64,000 nucleotides of DNA, taken from NCBI GenBank assembly GCA_947493215.1, contig CANLQE010000001.1, positions 2,047,404 to 2,111,403 on the forward strand, in the 5' to 3' direction. Every line of letters starts with the position of its first letter. Positions within the stretch are counted from its first letter, which is position 1. The notes under the pieces were generated by a model that did no database searches, was not told where the DNA came from, and worked only from the letters and a program-made list of their open reading frames with translations. This DNA is from an uncultured Sphingomonadaceae bacterium (GTDB taxonomy: Bacteria > Pseudomonadota > Alphaproteobacteria > Sphingomonadales > Sphingomonadaceae). A program made the position numbers and the translations under genes. This document shows positions 38,001 through 46,371 of the stretch, one piece after another.

Positions 38001-38549
38001 GTCAATCCTTAGCGGCATGGCCACGCCCGGAGGAAATAGATCAATCAGACCGCCACGCGCAGCAAACTCACCGCTATCTGCAACGGTATCGACCCGCACA
38101 AAGCCATTAGCGTAGAGAAAGGATATCAATTTTTCTTGTTCGATTACGGTGCCAGGGGCCAATCGTGTGACCAGCTCTTTTACCCGATCAGGCGTCAATA
38201 CCCGCTGTGTGACGGCATTTGCAGTGGTTACCACCAGCTGTGGCCCAGAAATAGGTGCTGCTAGCCGCGAAAGGGCCGCCAAGCGTTCGGATGTGGTATG
38301 CAAAGCTGGCGATGCACGGTCATAGGGCAAGCAATCCCACGCTGGAAATTCGATGATTTCCAACTCGGGTTGAAAATAGCGCGCGGCTTCTGCCACTGCG
38401 CTCAACGCTGCATCGTCAGTGGCAATGAATACGGTGCGTTTGCCAGATTGGACGGCTATATCCGCCAGACAATAGGGACGATAGCCTGCCGTTACACCGG
38501 CAAGCGTCATTCCGCTTTCTGCGGATAATAATTTATCTAAATAAGACAC
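35079..38549 (-). CDS. mfd: Transcription-repair coupling factor
   Basis: A 1156-residue Mfd: N-terminal UvrB-like domains, a CarD-type RNA polymerase-interacting domain (GDLVVHLEHGIGLYEGI, about 480-495), then a RecG-like translocase with VCGDVGFGKTEVAMRAAF (Walker A), IVDEEQRFGV, LTLTATPIPRTLQMAM and QLRGRVGRSKTRAYAY, and a C-terminal domain. It removes stalled RNA polymerase and recruits UvrA. Start GTG at 38549 (MSYLDKLL). Its stop abuts the stop of the convergent EAL gene. It lies 35 bases after sdhE. Confidence 0.96.
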   Translation of the reverse strand: MSYLDKLLSAESGMTLAGVTAGYRPYCLADIAVQSGKRTVFIATDDAALSAVAEAARYFQPELEIIEFPAWDCLPYDRASPALHTTSERLAALSRLAAPISGPQLVVTTANAVTQRVLTPDRVKELVTRLAPGTVIEQEKLISFLYANGFVRVDTVADSGEFAARGGLIDLFPPGVAMPLRIDLFGDEIETLRQFDPADQRTVGNIDGFDLLPVSEVLLDEASITRFRTRYRELFGAVATSDPLYQSLSEGRRLSGMEHWLPLIEEELASFFDYLADDALIFRDAAVTAAAEAQFSSIQDYYKNRQEADKANLSSYRPLKPEMLYLEPSEWRVQQAEAPIHIISEFDEPESGSVLSLLVSSPRDFSPERARNENIYKALAAHLNTLTKSGTTAVVASYSKGSRARLFDLLKDHDVKTAMLCDDWKSCSAAGAAVALTILPLAAGFRSDNIALLTEQDIFGDRLVRKSKRRKSNDAFIAELSALSQGDLVVHLEHGIGLYEGIVSIPVGESPHDCVSLKYAGGDKLFVPVENIDVLSRYGEGSDTVVLDRLGGEGWQRRKSKLKERIRAIAHELLKTAAARILQPATPARIEASDMAGFVDRFPYQETDDQQQAIEEVLEDMGSGKAMDRLVCGDVGFGKTEVAMRAAFVAAMAGMQVAIIAPTTLLARQHFTNFEERFRPFPLNIGRLSRLVPAAEAKKTREGLTNGNIDIVIGTHALLSKSIDFQRLGLIIVDEEQRFGVTHKERLKAMKSDVHVLTLTATPIPRTLQMAMTGLRELSVIQTPPVDRLAVRTYVMPWDPVPLREALMREHYRGGQSFVVVPRIADLPEIQEFLKEYAPEITYVVAHGQMPPAQVEERMSAFYDKKYDVLLATTIVESGLDIPSANTLIIHRADRFGLAQLYQLRGRVGRSKTRAYAYMVTPKDRIITEKAEKRLKILGDLDSLGAGFELASHDLDIRGAGNLLGDEQSGQIREVGFELYQSMLEDAILEAKAKGAGLDAGTESFSPQITVDAPILIPENYVPDLSLRMGLYRRMNGLGSHQEIQAFAAEMIDRFGELPVETDNLLKLMEIKLNCVKAHISKIEMGPRGALVSFHKDKFPNVPGLLAYAERLKGTARIRPDNKLFIERRWRDPRSRLHGLTQLSGGLSKLAQQKTD

Positions 38550-38584
38550 TTATGGAATCTATATCATTTTCAACTTGAAGGTTT

Positions 38585-38851
38585 TCACTTGGTAAAATCA
38601 AAAAAATCGAGCTGCTGCATCGCGATCATTTGATCGTTTTGAAATTCCTCTGGTGGTGGTTGTTTTCCAATCGCCCAGGCCATGATGTCGACATCTTCTT
38701 CCTCTAGCAATTTTTCAAACCAGTCGATTTGCGTGTCCGACCAAGTTTGACCCCATTTATCGAAAAAGCCGCCAATCATATTGTCCGCTTCCCGGGTGCC
38801 CCGGTGCCAGCTGCGAAAATGGAGCCGTTTAAGCCTGACTTCGCGTTCCAT
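38585..38851 (-). CDS. sdhE: Succinate dehydrogenase assembly factor SdhE
   Basis: An 88-residue SdhE (FAD assembly factor, DUF339). The RSWHRGTREADNMIGGFF segment holds the conserved RGxxE motif needed for FAD attachment to SdhA, followed by DVDIMAWAIGKQ. Start chosen at 38851 (MEREVRLKRL) with GGAG six bases before; the open frame upstream to 39016 overlaps recG and looks spurious. It probably shares a transcript with mfd and is divergent from recG. Confidence 0.92.
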   Translation of the reverse strand: MEREVRLKRLHFRSWHRGTREADNMIGGFFDKWGQTWSDTQIDWFEKLLEEEDVDIMAWAIGKQPPPEEFQNDQMIAMQQLDFFDFTK

Positions 38852-38942
38852 ATCTGCTCCTGAGTCTTTGTCTTGAGGTTGCATAAATCCACAGGGACTG
38901 TGTCTGGTATATTGATCCCGCTTGCGTATAAGGCGGATAGAC

Positions 38943-40997
38943 ATGCGGCCCGAGATACTCAATCCATTATTTGGCGAAACACAGTCGCTAAAAGGCATCG
39001 GCAAGGCGCTCGCCAAGCCGCTTGAGAAACTGCGCCTGACACGGGTTAAGGATCTGCTCTATCACAAACCCAGCTATTGGATGCGGCGCAAGCGGGTGCA
39101 AGAGCTGGATGAGGCGGATGTCGGGTTGACGATTATAGCTGAAGTGACGCCGACAGATTACCGCAGCGGCGGTCCGCGAAGCCCCTTTCGCGTGCAGGCG
39201 GCTGATTCGCAGGGCAATATTATCAGCCTGACATTTTTCGGTAGAAACACCGGTTGGCCCAAAAAGTTGCTCCCTCTGGGCGAAAGCAAGATCATATCGG
39301 GCAAGCTCGAGCGCTATGGCGACGAGCTGCAAATGCTGCATCCTGAAGTTCTTGAACTTGCTGAAGAGAAGGACATCGCGCTAGTCGAGCCCATTTACCC
39401 GCTGTCTGACGGTTTGGGCAACAAACGTATGGGACAGCTGGTCAAGCAGGCTGTAGCTATGGCGCCAGAACTGCCAGAATGGATCGAGCCGAGCCTACTG
39501 GAATCCAAAAAATGGGATAGTTGGCAAGAAAGCGTGATCTCGCTGCATGGTCGGGAGGATGCGGAGCAATGCGACCGGCTTGCCTATGACGAGATATTTG
39601 CCAATCAACTGGCCTTCATGCTGGTTCGAGCGAGCAATCGCGGGAAGCAGGGCGTGTCGATTCAAGGTGATGGGCATCTGCTGGATCAGATCAGTTTGCC
39701 ATTTGAGCTAACCGGCGCACAAAAACGCTGCATATCAGAGATTGAAGGCGACTTGGCGCAATCGTCACCAATGCTCCGATTGCTACAAGGCGATGTAGGA
39801 TCAGGGAAAACATTGGTTGCGCTGATGGCGTTGCTGAGCGCTGTAGAGGCCGGTTATCAAGGGGCGTTTTTGGCCCCGACTGAGATATTGGCGCGGCAGC
39901 ATTTTGAAGGGTTACAAAAACTGCTGATCGGACTGCCGGTCAATCTGGCGATCCTGACCGGCCGCGATAAGGGCAAGATTCGCGAATCGACGCTGATGGG
40001 ACTTGCTGATGGTTCGATCGATATATTGGTCGGTACCCATGCAATTTTTCAGGAAAAGGTGCATTATAAGAAGCTTGCCGTGGCAGTTATCGATGAGCAG
40101 CATAAATTCGGCGTGTCACAACGCTTGATGCTGACCCAAAAGGCCGAGAAATCACCACATTTATTGGCTATGACTGCGACGCCAATCCCGCGTACGCTGA
40201 CGCTAAGCCAATATGGTGAGATGGATGTCTCACGCATTGATGAGCTGCCGCCCGGGCGGCAAGCGATCGAGACACGCGTGATTTCAGATGGCCGCTTGCC
40301 GGAAGTCGTTGATGGCCTTGGTCGGCATATGGCGAGTGGCGGTCAGGCCTATTGGGTTTGTCCGCTGGTAGAGGAAAGCGAAAAAAGCGATCTTGCGGCC
40401 GCGGAAGACAGGGCTGCTGCTCTGAAACTTCGGTTCGGTGATCAGGTCGGCCTTGTCCACGGGCGGATGAAAGGGCCAGAGAAAGACGCTGAGATGGAAA
40501 AATTCCAATGTGGCCAGACACGGTTGCTGGTAGCGACCACGGTGATTGAAGTCGGTGTTGATGTCCCCAATGCCAGCCTGATGATTATCGAAGCGGCGGA
40601 TCGCTTCGGTCTGGCTCAACTCCACCAATTGCGTGGCCGCGTCGGCAGAGGGGACGTTAAATCCAACTGCCTTCTATTACGCGGAGATACGCTAAGCGAA
40701 ACGGCCCGAGCAAGATTGTCATTGCTGCGAGAAACCAACGATGGCTTCAAAATCGCCGAAGAAGACCTGAGGTTGCGCGGCGCTGGCGAGTTGCTTGGCA
40801 CACGACAATCTGGAGATGCTGGCTTTCGGATCGCCTCACCGGACCAAATTTCACAACTAATTGCAGCGGCCACCGATGATGCACGGTTGCTATTGGACCG
40901 TGACGGCGGATTGAGCAGCGCGCGTGGCCAGGCGGCTCGCATCGCGCTATATTTGTTCGAGCGGGATTGGGGCGTGAGCCTGATCCGCAGCGGTTAA
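38943..40997 (+). CDS. recG: ATP-dependent DNA helicase RecG
   Basis: A 684-residue RecG. An N-terminal wedge OB fold (about 50-140), then helicase domains with LLQGDVGSGKTLVALMALL (Walker A), AVIDEQHKFGV (motif II), LAMTATPIPRTLTLSQYG (motif III) and QLHQLRGRVGRGD (motif VI). It remodels stalled replication forks and Holliday junctions. ATG at 38943 with AAGG just upstream; TTG at 38922 would add seven residues. The 91-base gap to sdhE must hold the divergent promoters. Confidence 0.95.
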   Translation: MRPEILNPLFGETQSLKGIGKALAKPLEKLRLTRVKDLLYHKPSYWMRRKRVQELDEADVGLTIIAEVTPTDYRSGGPRSPFRVQAADSQGNIISLTFFGRNTGWPKKLLPLGESKIISGKLERYGDELQMLHPEVLELAEEKDIALVEPIYPLSDGLGNKRMGQLVKQAVAMAPELPEWIEPSLLESKKWDSWQESVISLHGREDAEQCDRLAYDEIFANQLAFMLVRASNRGKQGVSIQGDGHLLDQISLPFELTGAQKRCISEIEGDLAQSSPMLRLLQGDVGSGKTLVALMALLSAVEAGYQGAFLAPTEILARQHFEGLQKLLIGLPVNLAILTGRDKGKIRESTLMGLADGSIDILVGTHAIFQEKVHYKKLAVAVIDEQHKFGVSQRLMLTQKAEKSPHLLAMTATPIPRTLTLSQYGEMDVSRIDELPPGRQAIETRVISDGRLPEVVDGLGRHMASGGQAYWVCPLVEESEKSDLAAAEDRAAALKLRFGDQVGLVHGRMKGPEKDAEMEKFQCGQTRLLVATTVIEVGVDVPNASLMIIEAADRFGLAQLHQLRGRVGRGDVKSNCLLLRGDTLSETARARLSLLRETNDGFKIAEEDLRLRGAGELLGTRQSGDAGFRIASPDQISQLIAAATDDARLLLDRDGGLSSARGQAARIALYLFERDWGVSLIRSG

Positions 40998-40999
40998 GA

Positions 41000-41326
41000 C
41001 TAGCCTTGTTCGCTATGTCCGATTTTATCGAGCATAGCGACAAAATCCGGTTCCCTTATGACCCGTTCAAACTCAAAGCCGGAACGACCGCTATGGGACC
41101 AAACCAAAAATGCTTCAATACGGCCTGCAACCGGGAGGCGAACCACTACACGATCGCCTTTGTTCAGTTCGACCTCGTGGATAAATTGGCAACCATGAGC
41201 GGAAACATTGCTGAGTTTAACGGTAAATTCACCGTCTTTACGTGTCTCGCAAATTGTCTCGAAATCGACTGGAAAACGCGTCGCGCGGCGTAATTCCGGC
41301 ATTTCTTTGTTCGATACGCTTGGCAT
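41000..41326 (-). CDS. PilZ domain protein
   Basis: A 108-residue single-domain PilZ protein. The c-di-GMP-binding motif is RRATRF (13-18; RxxxR type), and the second motif is NVSAHGCQF, where Asn stands for the usual Asp of (D/N)xSxxG. It could read c-di-GMP, whose level the EAL protein at 33081 would lower. It ends two bases after the recG stop, convergently. Target unknown. Confidence 0.85.
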   Translation of the reverse strand: MPSVSNKEMPELRRATRFPVDFETICETRKDGEFTVKLSNVSAHGCQFIHEVELNKGDRVVVRLPVAGRIEAFLVWSHSGRSGFEFERVIREPDFVAMLDKIGHSEQG

Positions 41327-41412
41327 TAAGGACGCTCCGTCGATTGATGAAACCCTTCATTAACTTAGTTTTCCGAACAAAAGGTAAACCAGCGTAACAA
41401 AATGCCGTATTT

Positions 41413-42645
41413 CTATGTTGCGCGCCGTAAAAGTCCGTGCTTCTTTTTGCCGGCAGAGATTTTGATATCGTCGCCTGCGATAACTATAACCGAACCAGCG
41501 TCTTTAACCGGCTCGTCATCAATGCGCGCACCGCCGCCTGCGACCATCCGTTTTGCTTCTCCCTTTGACGCGCAAAAGCCGATATTCACCAGAGCATTGA
41601 GAATGGAGATTTCATCTTCGGCAACCTCAAAAACAGGAAGATCGCCGCCAGCTTGACCTTGTTCGAATGTTTGCTGAGCCGTGTTTGCCGCATCTCGCGC
41701 TGCGTCTTCGCCATGGGCCATTGTTGTTGCCGCATCGGCCAGAATTTTTTTGGCTTCGTTTATGTCGGAACCCTGCAGGTTTTCGAGCCGCGTAATTTCC
41801 TTAATATCGATATCGGTAAAGAGTTTCAAAAACCGTCCGACGTCGGCGTCCTGCGTGTTCCGCCAAAATTGCCAGTAATCGTAAGGAGCAAGCTGGTCAC
41901 CGTTTAGCCACACCGCTCCACTAGCCGTTTTGCCCATTTTTCCGCCATCTGCGGTGGTGATCAAAGGTGTGGTCAGGCCGAATAGCTGTTTACTGTCGAT
42001 CCGCCGCGTGAGTTCAATACCGTTGATAATATTGCCCCATTGATCGGACCCACCAAGCTGAAGTCGGCAATCATTGCGCCGAGATAATTCCAGAAAGTCA
42101 TAGGCCTGGAGTATCATATAGTTGAATTCGAGGAAGGTGAGGGGCTGTTCCCGCTCAAGACGAAGTTTCACCGAATCGAATGTCAGCATCCGGTTGATGG
42201 TGAAATGCGGCCCGATATCGCGGAGAAAATCAACATATTGCAGGGCGTCAAGCCAATCCGCATTATTGATCATCACCGCATCTGTCGGGCCGTCGCCAAA
42301 TGTAAGAAAATTATCGAAAATCCGTCTGATACTGGCGATATTTTCATTGATGCCATCCGTGCTGAGCATCTTGCGGCTTTCATCCTTGCCCGAAGGATCT
42401 CCGACTTTAGTCGTGCCGCCGCCCATGACGACAATCGGCTTATGGCCGGTCTGTTGCAATCGGCGAAGCATCATGATCTGGACAAGGCTACCGACATGAA
42501 GAGACGGCGCTGTTGCATCAAAACCTATATAGCCAGGCACAACGGTCTCACCAGCAAGCTTATCCAGCCCGTCTGCATCAGTTAATTGGTGGATATAGCC
42601 GCGATCATTCAGTAAGCGGAGGAGATCAGATTGATAATTGGTCAT
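41413..42645 (-). CDS. tyrS: Tyrosyl-tRNA synthetase
   Basis: A 410-residue class Ic synthetase. [12 protein letters not shown] is the HIGH-type motif, GGSDQWGNI the tyrosine/ATP site and [12 protein letters not shown] the KMSKS-type loop. The C-terminal S4 RNA-binding domain ends with [11 protein letters not shown]. Start ATG at 42645 (MTNYQSDLL); the frame is open to 42774 but that stretch lies over the divergent gene. No strong Shine-Dalgarno is visible. Confidence 0.95.
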   Translation of the reverse strand: MTNYQSDLLRLLNDRGYIHQLTDADGLDKLAGETVVPGYIGFDATAPSLHVGSLVQIMMLRRLQQTGHKPIVVMGGGTTKVGDPSGKDESRKMLSTDGINENIASIRRIFDNFLTFGDGPTDAVMINNADWLDALQYVDFLRDIGPHFTINRMLTFDSVKLRLEREQPLTFLEFNYMILQAYDFLELSRRNDCRLQLGGSDQWGNIINGIELTRRIDSKQLFGLTTPLITTADGGKMGKTASGAVWLNGDQLAPYDYWQFWRNTQDADVGRFLKLFTDIDIKEITRLENLQGSDINEAKKILADAATTMAHGEDAARDAANTAQQTFEQGQAGGDLPVFEVAEDEISILNALVNIGFCASKGEAKRMVAGGGARIDDEPVKDAGSVIVIAGDDIKISAGKKKHGLLRRAT

Positions 42646-42683
42646 GGAGTGGTTCGTTACATGCAGCAGAGGAAACTCGCAAT

Positions 42684-43229
42684 ATGCGTTTGAGCCTGCA
42701 ATGCCATCCTTTGACGCCGGTTTCTGTGGTGGACGAGATTTCGTTAACGTACGAATGGAAGTCGCACGGCACACTATGGCTTAGATATCATGCCGAAGGG
42801 CTGCTGCATGACCTCGACTTGCCCGTTCACACCGCACCGAAGCGTGCTGATGGATTGTGGAAAACAACTTGTTTTGAACTGTTTCTCCAAGAATCGTCCG
42901 CTAACAGATATTGCGAGTTTAACTTCTCGCCGTCGAGCCTTTGGGCGGCCTATCAATTTTCTGATTATCGAAACGGCATGAAAAATCTCCAATTGCCAAA
43001 AGCACCAGATATTTATCTCGATTTCAGCGATTCTTATGCGGCAATAGAAGTAACCCTCGCTTTGCCTGATATTTTGGGTGCGGCTTCTCTAAACGCCGCT
43101 TTTTCCGCTGTCATTGCGGAGAAAAATGGCTCTAAATCTTATTGGGCCCTTTCGCATCCACCAGGGAAACCGGATTTTCATCACAGGGATTGCTTTAACC
43201 ATCAACTGAAGGCAGCAGGTAGTTTATGA
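42684..43229 (+). CDS. DOMON-like domain protein
   Basis: A 181-residue soluble protein, mostly beta strands, resembling the DOMON-like family of sphingomonads: [19 protein letters not shown], then [13 protein letters not shown] (conserved W and CFE), [17 protein letters not shown] and [20 protein letters not shown]. Related carbohydrate-binding domains bind sugars; a role with the following muramidase-like gene is possible but inferred. Start ATG at 42684 with AGGAAA ten bases upstream. It overlaps the next gene by four bases and starts 38 bases from tyrS, divergently. Confidence 0.7.
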   Translation: MRLSLQCHPLTPVSVVDEISLTYEWKSHGTLWLRYHAEGLLHDLDLPVHTAPKRADGLWKTTCFELFLQESSANRYCEFNFSPSSLWAAYQFSDYRNGMKNLQLPKAPDIYLDFSDSYAAIEVTLALPDILGAASLNAAFSAVIAEKNGSKSYWALSHPPGKPDFHHRDCFNHQLKAAGSL

Positions 43230-44422
43230 AATTTGGAATTGACCGACTTCTCGCCGAACCGGAATTGCGAGCGCCGCTTGCCGGTCATCGGGTCGCTTTG
43301 TTAGCGCATCCTGCCTCGGTAACAGAAAACCTGACTCATTCGCTGGACGCATTGGCGCAGTGTGATGATATCAATTTAAGCGCCGCTTTTGGTCCGCAAC
43401 ATGGTTTGCGAGGTGATAAGCAGGACAATATGATCGAGACGTCTGATTATGACGATCCGGTTTTGGGTATCCCCGTTTTTAGTCTGTATGGCGAAGTGCG
43501 ACGACCAACCCAAAAGATGATGGACAGTTTTGATGTCATATTGATTGATCTTCAAGATCTGGGTTGCCGCATTTATACCTTCATCACCACCCTGCGCTAC
43601 ATATTGGAAGCCGCGGCTGAACATGACAAAATTGTTTGGGTGCTTGATCGCCCGAACCCCGCAGGTCGGCCCATTGAAGGGATGATGCTGGAAGAGGGAT
43701 GGGAAAGTTTTGTGGGCGCGGCCCCCATGCCAATGCGGCATGGCCTTACATTGGGAGAAATGGGTCGTTGGTTTGTCAGCTATTTCAATCTTGATGTCGA
43801 TTATCGCGTTATTGAGATGCAAGGATGGCAACCAGAGGGCCCCGGTTTTGGCTGGCCGGCGGATCGCATCTGGATCAACCCCAGTCCTAATGCGCCCAAC
43901 CTTTCTATGGCGCGATCTTATGCTGGTACGGTGATGCTGGAAGGTACGACATTGTCGGAAGGACGCGGCACCACGCGACCTTTAGAGCTATTTGGCGCGC
44001 CCGATATTGACGCGAAGGCGGTCATTGCTGAAATGCAACACAAGGCTCCACAATGGTTGAAAGGCTGCACGTTAAGAGATTGCTGGTTTGAACCGACGTT
44101 TCATAAACATGTTGGGATGTTGTGTAACGGTGTTCATATCCACGCAGAAGGCTCATCCTATGATCACGCGGCTTTTCGTCCTTGGCGACTGCAGGCACTA
44201 GCGCTGAAAGCAATCAATAAGCTGTATTTCGGTTATGAACTATGGCGCGATTTCCCTTATGAATATGAGGAAGGGAAGCTTGCCTTTGATGTGATCAATG
44301 GAGGAACTGGTTTGCGCGAATGGATCGAGAGCCCATCAACTATTGCCAATGATCTGGAAGCTATTACGGCTCCAGGCGAACGGATGTGGGGACAAATGTT
44401 AAAAGATCACCTGATCTATTGA
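43226..44422 (+). CDS. DUF1343 / NamZ-like exo-beta-N-acetylmuramidase
   Basis: A 398-residue DUF1343 protein without a signal peptide. Typical segments: GIDRLL, AAFGPQHGLRGDKQDN, SLYGEVRRPT, DLQDLGCRIYTFI, VLDRPNPAGR, PSPNAPNLSMARSYAG, EGTTLSEGRGTTRPLELFGAP and FDVINGGTGLR. The Bacillus subtilis homologue NamZ cleaves terminal MurNAc from peptidoglycan fragments. MurNAc freed here could feed AmgK and MurU encoded at 15404-17109. Start overlaps the DOMON-like gene by four bases. Confidence 0.85.
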   Translation: MKFGIDRLLAEPELRAPLAGHRVALLAHPASVTENLTHSLDALAQCDDINLSAAFGPQHGLRGDKQDNMIETSDYDDPVLGIPVFSLYGEVRRPTQKMMDSFDVILIDLQDLGCRIYTFITTLRYILEAAAEHDKIVWVLDRPNPAGRPIEGMMLEEGWESFVGAAPMPMRHGLTLGEMGRWFVSYFNLDVDYRVIEMQGWQPEGPGFGWPADRIWINPSPNAPNLSMARSYAGTVMLEGTTLSEGRGTTRPLELFGAPDIDAKAVIAEMQHKAPQWLKGCTLRDCWFEPTFHKHVGMLCNGVHIHAEGSSYDHAAFRPWRLQALALKAINKLYFGYELWRDFPYEYEEGKLAFDVINGGTGLREWIESPSTIANDLEAITAPGERMWGQMLKDHLIY

Positions 44423-44424
44423 GA

Positions 44425-44727
44425 TTATCGCCCAGAGGCTGGCTGCCTCTTGGCGATCGGCGGGGTTTTTGGAGCAGTCCAACGAGGCTCACCAGCCAAC
44501 TGATCATTTAACACGACGAGTACCGGACAATTGTCGACTCGCCGGTCAACTGCAGCAATTATTGCTGCCGGTGCCTCTTTGTCGAGCGTGCGCATTTTGG
44601 GTTTGTTCTTTTTATCGAAGTCAGTACTTTCGATATGGTCCAAACATTTGGAAGGATTGGGCACTGCATTTACCGGATTTGCTGAGACCAGCAAGGTTAG
44701 TCCTATAGGCAAGAATATCTTATGCAT
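44425..44727 (-). CDS. Small secreted hypothetical protein
   Basis: A 100-residue protein with a clear signal peptide (cleavage near VNA, residue 21) and a basic mature domain holding two cysteines (Cys28, Cys67), which could form a disulfide in the periplasm. No family recognised. GGAGG lies seven bases before the ATG at 44727, so translation is well supported. The last codons fall inside the hairpin at 44427-44457. Confidence 0.6.
   Translation of the reverse strand: MHKIFLPIGLTLLVSANPVNAVPNPSKCLDHIESTDFDKKNKPKMRTLDKEAPAAIIAAVDRRVDNCPVLVVLNDQLAGEPRWTAPKTPPIAKRQPASGR
44427..44457 (+). terminator. Strong hairpin between convergent genes
   Basis: A 13-pair stem with one mismatch, ATCGCCcAGAGGC with GCCTCTtGGCGAT around TGGCT. 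It starts five bases after the DUF1343 stop. A T5 run occurs only about ten bases further on, so termination is plausible but not textbook. It also forms the end of the minus-strand gene. Confidence 0.45.
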
Positions 44728-44809
44728 GGGCGACCTCCTGCTGAGTTTACTAGCATATTTAGAGGGTATCTAGAAGTGAGGTGGCCGGTTGCGGTAAAAT
44801 GCCACAGAG

Positions 44810-44826
44810 ATGTTGCAATGCAACAT
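44810..44826. promoter_or_regulatory. 17-base perfect palindrome, likely operator
   Basis: ATGTTGCA-A-TGCAACAT is a perfect inverted repeat in the 138-base gap between the secreted protein gene at 44727 (minus) and the gene at 44866 (plus). A further GTTGTTGC follows at once. It looks like the binding site of a dimeric regulator. Confidence 0.45.
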
Positions 44827-44865
44827 AGTTGTTGCGTCGTGCTATATTTTTGATATTCTGGCGGC

Positions 44866-45168
44866 ATGTTACCCAATAAAGAATTTTTTGAAGGCGTCGC
44901 GCTGAAAAAATGCGTGACAGCGACCTATAACAAGTCAAAAATCCTGCTTGCCCCGCATATTCTCTATACACGGCATGATGAAATGCATGTCGATGCTGTG
45001 ACCCTTGAACGGGAAGGGCAGCCGCCGCGCGAACTGAAATTGGGGACTTTCAAGCTATCCGGCCTGAAAGATGTGAGTGTTGAGGATCGGCAGTTTGAGC
45101 CTTCCGACCTTTTCGATGCGCATGCTGAGAAATATGAAGACACGACGCTGATGGTTATCGAGGCCTAG
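44866..45168 (+). CDS. WYL-like small protein
   Basis: A 100-residue protein whose strand pattern (KKCVTATYNKSKILLAPHILYTRHDEMHVDAVTLE, then a Lys/Leu-rich ...LKLGTFKLSGLKDVSV) resembles a stand-alone WYL domain, a ligand-sensing fold usually attached to a helix-turn-helix. The W-Y-L residues themselves are not all evident, so this is a fold guess. No DNA-binding domain is present. A 17-base palindrome lies 40 bases upstream. Confidence 0.5.
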   Translation: MLPNKEFFEGVALKKCVTATYNKSKILLAPHILYTRHDEMHVDAVTLEREGQPPRELKLGTFKLSGLKDVSVEDRQFEPSDLFDAHAEKYEDTTLMVIEA

Positions 45169-45175
45169 ACCTCTG

Positions 45176-46357
45176 TCACCCATGTTTGCGCGTCAATTCC
45201 TTCATCGCATCGCTTAAGCCTTCCAGTGTCAGCGGATACATCCTGTCATTCATCAATTCCTTGACGATTTTTACGCTCTGCGAATAGCCCCATTGCTTCT
45301 CTGGCACCGGGTTTAGCCAGGCCGTTGCAGGATAGGTGTTGGTCATCCGATGCAGCCAGGTTACGCCAGCTTCTTCATTAAAATGCTCAACAGAACCACC
45401 GGGATGGGTAATTTCATAAGGACTCATCGATGCGTCACCGACAAAAATTAGCTTATAGTCATGGCCATATTTGTGGAGAATATCCCATGTATTTGTTCGT
45501 TCTGAAAAACGCCGGCTATTATCTTTCCAAACGCCTTCATAAACGCAGTTATGGAAATAGAAAAATTCTAGATTTTTAAACTCACTATTTGCGGCACTGA
45601 ATAACTCTTCGCATATCTTGACGAAGGGATCCATGGACCCACCGACATCCAGAAAAAGAAGCAATTTGACGGCATTGTGCCGTTCCGGGCGCATATGGAT
45701 GTCGAGCCAGCCTTGTTTCGCTGTTCCATTGATCGTCCGATCGATATCGAGTTCATCAGCGGAGCCTTCGCGAGCAAATCTGCGCAAACGCCGTAGCGCG
45801 ACTTTGATATTCCGCGTACCCAATTGCTTGGTGTGGTCGAGATTCTGGAATTCGCGCTTGTCCCAGACTTTAACGGCTTTTTTCTGTCCGCCTTCACCGC
45901 CGATGCGAACACCTTCGGGGTTGTAGCCGCTGTTACCATAGGGCGACGTACCGCCGGTCCCAATCCACTTGCTGCCACCTTCATGGCGCTTTTCCTGTTC
46001 GGCGAGACGCTCTTTTAGCGTCTCCATAATTTCATCCCAGCTGCCAAGCTTTTTGATCTCTGCCATTTCTTCTTCAGAGAGATATTTCTCGGCAACCGCT
46101 TTCAACCAGTCGAGCGGGATATCTTCTTCTTGCATGCCGTAGCTGGTTTCGATGCCTTTGAAAACTTTTGAGAACACTTGATCAAAGCGATCCAAAAGTC
46201 CTTCATCTTTAACAAAAGTTGCCCGTGATAAAAAATAAAACTCTTCGGGACTGCGCTGGATAACGTCTTGGTCCAGCGCTTCCAAAAGCACCAGATGTTC
46301 TTTAAGCGATGCGGTTATTCCCGCTGCCCTAAGTTCGTCCATGAAGTTGAAGAACAT
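45176..46357 (-). CDS. CoxE-like von Willebrand factor A protein
   Basis: A 393-residue protein with a helical N-terminal half (MDELRAAGITASLKEHLVLLEAL, typical of CoxE/YehP-like proteins) and a C-terminal VWA domain with the MIDAS motif LLFLDVGGSMDPF and the later FVGDASMSPYE. Such proteins pair with MoxR ATPases to insert metals or assemble complexes, as CoxD and CoxE do for CO dehydrogenase. The MoxR partner lies directly upstream. No CO-dehydrogenase gene is near, so the client is unknown. Confidence 0.88.
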   Translation of the reverse strand: MFFNFMDELRAAGITASLKEHLVLLEALDQDVIQRSPEEFYFLSRATFVKDEGLLDRFDQVFSKVFKGIETSYGMQEEDIPLDWLKAVAEKYLSEEEMAEIKKLGSWDEIMETLKERLAEQEKRHEGGSKWIGTGGTSPYGNSGYNPEGVRIGGEGGQKKAVKVWDKREFQNLDHTKQLGTRNIKVALRRLRRFAREGSADELDIDRTINGTAKQGWLDIHMRPERHNAVKLLLFLDVGGSMDPFVKICEELFSAANSEFKNLEFFYFHNCVYEGVWKDNSRRFSERTNTWDILHKYGHDYKLIFVGDASMSPYEITHPGGSVEHFNEEAGVTWLHRMTNTYPATAWLNPVPEKQWGYSQSVKIVKELMNDRMYPLTLEGLSDAMKELTRKHG

Positions 46358-46371
46358 TGGTGTCGCTCCGT

